Both the position numbers and the translations under genes were made by a program. Under the pieces are notes generated by a model that was not told the origin of the DNA, made no database searches, and worked only from the letters and a program-made list of their open reading frames with translations. Source: an uncultured Hungatella sp. (lineage in GTDB: Bacteria > Bacillota > Clostridia > Lachnospirales > Lachnospiraceae). From it: a stretch of 51,808 bases of DNA. This document shows positions 51,769 through 51,808 of the stretch, piece by piece. Within the stretch, counting starts at the first letter, position 1. Each line of letters opens with the position of its first letter. The stretch lies in contig CAMUJH010000030.1 of the NCBI GenBank assembly GCA_947089145.1, positions 1-51,808 on the forward strand, written 5' to 3'.

Positions 51769-51808
51769 CCAGGCGATCCGCCGCGGCGGAAGACGGGCCT
51801 TGGAGCTG

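Overview
The window looks like a chromosomal segment of an anaerobic, gut-type Firmicute, most like a Lachnospiraceae/Clostridium-cluster-XIVa organism. I base this on strong GGAGG-type ribosome binding sites, sigma-A-like promoters, a CIRCE heat-shock operator, an NAD-linked trimeric [FeFe] hydrogenase, TRAP transporters wired to a YesM/YesN-type two-component system, and a nickel-pincer (lar) cofactor operon. I see no insertion sequence, prophage, plasmid or CRISPR signature. The species assignment is inference, because no database search was possible.

Layout. 1-106: 3' part of a tRNA-Gly(GCC) and its terminator. 195-12854: mostly single-gene units, namely a UppS-like prenyltransferase, a HisJ-like PHP phosphatase, a CapA-family protein, galactokinase, a METTL25-like methyltransferase, CIRCE-controlled htpG, a nitroreductase, a small membrane protein, a patatin-like hydrolase, and a LysR regulator divergent from an NSS sodium symporter. 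13056-16356: an Lgt-like paralogue followed by a hybrid histidine kinase. 16426-19893: the larBEC operon for nickel-pincer cofactor, with a strong promoter and a leader that contains an intrinsic terminator before larB; LarC carries an extreme poly-His insert. 20098-29094: two near-duplicate TRAP permease sets (dctQM and dctPQM) flanking a YesM-like kinase and YesN-like regulator, plus a second DctP-like protein. The promoters of the two TRAP units share an upstream box at identical spacing.

29136-38889: a ten-gene operon for an Mbh/Mrp-type cation/proton antiporter. Its gene order (E, F, G, MbhD-like, fused MbhE-MbhF/MrpB, C, then four NuoL/M/N-like subunits) matches the membrane part of archaeal Mbh, but it has no hydrogenase or quinone-type peripheral arm. 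38904-40399: a small ECF sigma / anti-sigma-like / membrane protein operon on the minus strand. 40508-42063: a GH1 6-phospho-beta-glucosidase.

42128-50869: a hydrogen-metabolism island. On the minus strand lie hydC, a histidine-kinase-type ATPase, a small [2Fe-2S]-like protein, hydB and hydA. Divergently transcribed are a DRTGG-domain protein, an RsbW-like ATPase, a second H-cluster protein of putative sensory type, another DRTGG protein and a PHP phosphoesterase. I read this half as a probable hydrogen/redox sensing and signalling module for the adjacent hydrogenase. The window ends with an AmrS-like radical SAM gene (50902-51768).

The observations I rate highest are the lar leader attenuator, the shared TRAP promoter box, the arm-less four-antiporter Mbh-like operon, and the DRTGG/ATPase/HydS/PHP module.
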